A stretch of DNA of 7,557 bases from NCBI GenBank assembly GCA_024280535.1, contig JAJRPY010000070.1, positions 1-7,557 of the forward strand, in the 5' to 3' direction. This stretch comes from Gammaproteobacteria bacterium (GTDB lineage Bacteria; Pseudomonadota; Gammaproteobacteria; PS1; Pseudothioglobaceae). The number at the start of each line of letters is the position of its first letter. The first letter of the stretch is position 1. A program made the translations under genes and the position numbers. This document shows positions 7,489 through 7,557 of the stretch, piece by piece. The notes under the pieces are model-generated. The model ran no database searches. It was not told where the DNA came from and saw only the letters and a program-made list of their open reading frames with translations.

Positions 7489-7557
7489 ATGTTGTATAGT
7501 ATTATTGCCCAAGACGTGGACGACTCATTGGCAAAAAGAATGTCGGTGCGTCCGGCA
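7489..7557 (+). CDS. yciI: YciI family protein (3' end cut by window edge)
   Basis: Only the first 23 codons are present. The start MLYSIIAQDVDDSLAKR followed by MSVRPA closely matches the N-terminus of E. coli YciI as I recall it (MLYVIYAQD, then SLEKR and SVRPAH), a small cytosolic ferredoxin-like (dimeric alpha-beta barrel) protein of about 100 residues. The family His that normally follows RPA lies just outside the window. The cellular role of YciI is not established. The ATG is 1 nt after the stop of the membrane protein gene, giving a dapB / membrane protein / yciI gene cluster. Confidence 0.85.
   Translation, partial: MLYSIIAQDVDDSLAKRMSVRPA

Overview
The window looks like chromosomal DNA of an AT-rich (roughly 40% G+C) Gram-negative bacterium. 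It carries kdsA (lipopolysaccharide KDO synthesis), a signal-peptide-bearing Lig E-type DNA ligase, a YhfA-type OsmC protein and a YciI start that closely resembles the E. coli one. Together these suggest a gammaproteobacterium. The base composition and gene style recall the SUP05/Thioglobus sulfur-oxidiser and mussel/clam symbiont group, but that assignment rests on general impression and no search was done.

Left part, minus strand: positions 1-1824 hold the first 608 codons of a secreted alpha/beta-hydrolase (lipase). It has a signal peptide, a disordered linker, a beta-rich domain and a complete Ser-Asp-His triad, and it runs off the left edge. Positions 1825-2590 contain no intact gene. 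They hold a 13-bp inverted repeat enclosing 120 bp, small hairpins, a possible decayed gene (2161-2508, minus) and a terminator. A tRNA-Ser(GCU) with encoded CCA lies at 2591-2682 (minus) with its own promoter.

Middle: trpC, a YhfA/OsmC-family gene and a 73-residue membrane protein form a tight minus-strand operon (4225 down to 2789). The trpC/OsmC gap is 2 nt and the OsmC/membrane protein overlap is 8 nt. An 85-bp divergent region separates trpC from kdsA.

Right part, plus strand: kdsA (metal-dependent class by its Cys-His-Glu-Asp ligands), a possible 25-codon micro-ORF joined by overlapping stop/start codons on both sides, a periplasmic ATP-dependent DNA ligase, a short dapB, a YjdF/DUF2238-like membrane protein and the start of yciI, cut by the right edge. 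Spacing is tight from kdsA onward, so much of this may be co-transcribed. The enzymes serve tryptophan synthesis (trpC), outer-membrane KDO (kdsA) and lysine/diaminopimelate (dapB). Most of the window is ordinary housekeeping DNA. The least explained parts are the lipase's N-terminal half, the gene-free 1825-2590 interval and the kdsA-ligase junction. I did not find a clear new system.
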